From DATBFX01 sp034667245 (GTDB taxonomy: Bacteria > Chloroflexota > Chloroflexia > Thermomicrobiales > UBA6265), in assembly GCA_034667245.1 (NCBI GenBank), contig JAXDKI010000355.1, positions 1 through 8,229 on the forward strand: a stretch of 8,229 bases of DNA, read 5' to 3'. The notes below the pieces were generated by a model, which searched no databases, was not told where the DNA came from, and saw only the letters and a program-made list of their open reading frames with translations. This document shows, piece by piece, positions 6,286 to 8,229 of the stretch (position 1 is its first letter; every line of letters begins with the position of its first letter). A program made the position numbers and the translations under genes.

Positions 6286-7194
6286 CTACCGGTCACGGGC
6301 CCGTGGGTCGAGGGCGTCGCGCAGACCGTCGCCGATGAAATTGATGCTCAGCACCGACATCGCGATCAGCAGGCCGGCCGGGATCCAGAGCCAGGGCATG
6401 CGCTGGAGCACCGAGACCGACTGAGCGGTGTTGATCAGGTTACCCCAACTCGGGGTCGGTGGCTGAACGCCGAGACCGAGGAAGGAGAGACCGGCCTCGG
6501 TGAGGATGGCGGAGGCAACGCCAAAGGTGGCGGCGACGATGACCGGCGACAGGGTGTTCGGGAGGATATGACGGAAGATCAGATCCCGATGTCCCCCGCC
6601 GATCGCGCGGGCCGCCTCGACGAACTCCCGCTCTCGCAACGACAGAAACTGGGCGCGTACAAGGCGGCAGATGCCGGGCCAGGAGAGTAGACCGATCACG
6701 ATCATGACGTTGTAGATGCTCGGACCGAGGATCGCCACGGCGGCGATGATGATGACGAGACTCGGGAAACACATCACCGTGTCGGTCAGGCGCTGGATCG
6801 TCCCATCGACCACCCCCCCAAAGTACCCCGAGACGGAACCGAGCAAGATGCCGATGATCGTGTAGATGGTGACCGAGACTAGACCGACGGAGAGCGAGAC
6901 GCGCCCGCCGTAGATGACGCGGCTGAACACGTCGCGACCGATCTCGTCGGTGCCAAGCAGGTGGTCCCCCGATGGCCCCTCGCGGACAGCCCCGAGATCG
7001 ACGGCGTTCGGATCATACGGCGCGACGAGGGGCGCCGCGATCGTCGCCAGGGCGATCAGAGCGATGACGACCAAGCCGGCGGCGGCGAGACGATGACGGA
7101 CGAAGGCACGGAGCGCAAGGCGCCAGCGTCCGGTCGACCGGGGTGTCACCTCTCGTGCGAGGACCGACACCGGCAGCGTCTGCGAATGCTCCAT
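6286..7194 (-). CDS. DppC-like ABC transporter permease (second importer)
   Basis: This 302-residue DppC/OppC-type permease is the second membrane subunit of the minus-strand importer. It has an OppC_N helix at about 37-58 followed by APYDPN, the motif LLGTDEIGRDVFSRVIYGGR at 79-98, an EAA loop at about 191-213 (FVEAARAIGGG, then HILPN), and the signature EAGLSFLGLGVQPPTPSWGN at 233-252. It ends IGDGLRDALDPRAR. The open frame runs far upstream on this strand, but that part overlaps the DppB-like gene out of frame. The ATG at 7194 gives the normal family length and lies 8 bp after the DppB-like stop. There is no good ribosome binding site, so translation is probably coupled. It resembles the first DppC-like permease in domain layout only, so I see no sign of a recent duplication. 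Confidence 0.94.
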   Translation of the reverse strand: MEHSQTLPVSVLAREVTPRSTGRWRLALRAFVRHRLAAAGLVVIALIALATIAAPLVAPYDPNAVDLGAVREGPSGDHLLGTDEIGRDVFSRVIYGGRVSLSVGLVSVTIYTIIGILLGSVSGYFGGVVDGTIQRLTDTVMCFPSLVIIIAAVAILGPSIYNVMIVIGLLSWPGICRLVRAQFLSLREREFVEAARAIGGGHRDLIFRHILPNTLSPVIVAATFGVASAILTEAGLSFLGLGVQPPTPSWGNLINTAQSVSVLQRMPWLWIPAGLLIAMSVLSINFIGDGLRDALDPRARDR

Positions 7195-7202
7195 GCGCGG
7201 GC

Positions 7203-8165
7203 CTACTCGTACTTGATGCGCGGATCGGCCGCGGCGTAGAGAAGATCGGCGATCAGGTTGCTGATCAGCACGGCAGTGGCGGTGACCATGATCGCGCCGA
7301 GGATCAGCGGGTAGTCGCGGGCGTGCACGGCGCGGACGGTCAGCAATCCCATGCCGGGCCACTGGAAGATCGTCTCGGTGATGACCGCACCGCTGAAGAG
7401 CTCCGGGAGCCCCATGCCGACGACGGTGATCAACGGGATCAGGGCGTTGCGAAAGGCATGACGAATCAGGATGACTCGCTCGGCGAGTCCCTTGGCGCGC
7501 GCCGTCGTGACATAGTCCTGTCGGATCACCTCGAGCATCGTCGAGCGGGCAAACCGCATGATCAACGGCGTGTGCGCCAGCGCCAGCACGGTGACCGGCA
7601 GAACCATGTGCTTGAAGAGGTCTCCGGCGCTCTCCGGCACACCAAGCGTGCGCATGCCCGACGTCGGCAGCCACCTGAGGCGGACGGCAATGATGTACAT
7701 CAAGCCGAGCCCGAGGAAAAAGGTCGGGGTCGAGATTGTCAGAAAGCCAAAGACCGTTGCGACGTAGTCGAGCACGGAGTATTGGCGGACCGCGGAGAGG
7801 ATACCGAGCGGAACGCCGAGCAGGAGCGCGACGATCAGGACCGTGCCCATCAGGAGGACGGTCGGGCCGACACGGGCTCCGATCTGGCCGGCGATCGATT
7901 CTCCGCTGATCAGCGAGTACCCAAGGTTCCCCGTCGCGATCTCCCGGAGCCAGATTCCGTACCGGACGACGATCGGGTCGTTCAATCCCAGCTGCTCCTT
8001 GCGGAGCTCCACCCATTCCGGACCAAGCTCGGAACGTTCGGCCGGACTGATCATCGCCGAGACGGGATCGCCGGGGGCGAGATTGACAAGGACAAACGCG
8101 AGGAGCGTCACCCCGATCAGCACCGGGACGCTGATGATGAGCCGCTGAAGTACGAATCGTTGCAT
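7203..8165 (-). CDS. DppB-like ABC transporter permease (second importer)
   Basis: This 320-residue DppB/OppB-type inner-membrane permease is the first gene of the minus-strand operon inside the window. The N-terminal helix (about 9-30) ends in APGDP at 30-34. Other hydrophobic segments lie near 102-125, 137-161, 187-203, 242-262 and 287-310. The EAA loop at about 218-244 reads YVTTARAKGL and then NALIP, and the C-terminus is AAADPRIKYE. The start MQRFVLQRLI is the standard beginning, though the bases before ATG 8165 hold no clear ribosome binding site. A substrate-binding protein gene would usually precede it and may lie beyond the window edge. The two DppB-like proteins here are the same length to within one residue but differ throughout, so they are different transporters rather than a recent tandem copy. 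Confidence 0.95.
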   Translation of the reverse strand: MQRFVLQRLIISVPVLIGVTLLAFVLVNLAPGDPVSAMISPAERSELGPEWVELRKEQLGLNDPIVVRYGIWLREIATGNLGYSLISGESIAGQIGARVGPTVLLMGTVLIVALLLGVPLGILSAVRQYSVLDYVATVFGFLTISTPTFFLGLGLMYIIAVRLRWLPTSGMRTLGVPESAGDLFKHMVLPVTVLALAHTPLIMRFARSTMLEVIRQDYVTTARAKGLAERVILIRHAFRNALIPLITVVGMGLPELFSGAVITETIFQWPGMGLLTVRAVHARDYPLILGAIMVTATAVLISNLIADLLYAAADPRIKYE

Positions 8166-8191
8166 ACGCGTGGACCGATCGGAGAATCGTT

Positions 8192-8206
8192 GGCCGTGCG
8201 ACGGTC
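8192..8206. promoter_or_regulatory. Candidate GntR/FadR-type operator
   Basis: GGCCGTGCGACGGTC is an inverted repeat (CCGT, 3-nt centre, ACGG) with the GT-N3-AC core found in many FadR-subfamily operators. It lies 27 bp upstream of the DppB-like start, in the leader of the operon that also encodes the FCD regulator. The match is short and could be chance. Confidence 0.25.
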
Positions 8207-8229
8207 ATGGCTCTGGCGGTCGGCCCCGC

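Noticed and set aside
7195..8208. Long minus-strand open frame extending the DppC-like gene up to 8208
   Set aside because: The extra N-terminal part overlaps the well-supported DppB-like gene in another frame, is arginine/proline-rich, and has no family resemblance. The real start is ATG 7194.

Overview
This 8.2 kb window is high-GC bacterial DNA. It looks like an accessory or metabolic region of a Chloroflexota bacterium, possibly of the Thermomicrobia/Sphaerobacter type. That placement is an inference. It rests on a substrate-binding protein with a twin-arginine signal and no lipobox cysteine, and on an intergenic palindrome beginning GTAGGGGCGGACC, a style I associate with Chloroflexota genomes. 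No rRNA or other strong taxonomic marker is present.

Layout: (1) 68-3676, plus strand: a family-5 (dipeptide/oligopeptide/nickel-type) ABC importer made of a Tat-exported solute-binding protein, a DppB-like permease and a DppC-like permease. The first intergenic gap holds an 8-bp tandem repeat whose reverse complement lies just after the binding-protein stop. (2) 3697-3789: a 93-bp palindromic element with 16-bp perfect outer arms. (3) 3807-4856, plus: a protein of unknown function with degenerate QW-like motifs, which suggests an alpha/alpha-toroid fold. (4) 4862-5467, plus: a complete type II toxin-antitoxin module (Phd/YefM-type antitoxin, RelE/ParE-type toxin). It is preceded by a good sigma70-like promoter whose spacer and -10 box are covered by a near-perfect 36-bp palindrome, a likely autoregulatory operator. 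(5) 5476-8165, minus: a second family-5 importer operon (DppB-like, then DppC-like, then a FadR-subfamily GntR regulator), read toward the toxin and ending 8 bp from it.

How it fits together: two peptide-type importers converge on a small toxin-antitoxin module. Neither has its DppD/DppF ATPases in the window, and the second also lacks its binding protein, so these must lie outside the window or be shared. The GntR/FCD regulator probably senses a carboxylate-type metabolite and controls the second importer. A GT-N3-AC inverted repeat upstream of that operon is a candidate site for it.

I do not see a convincing new defence or mobile system. The most useful leads are the operator-promoter overlap of the toxin-antitoxin module, the two intergenic repeat structures, and the uncharacterised toroid-like protein.
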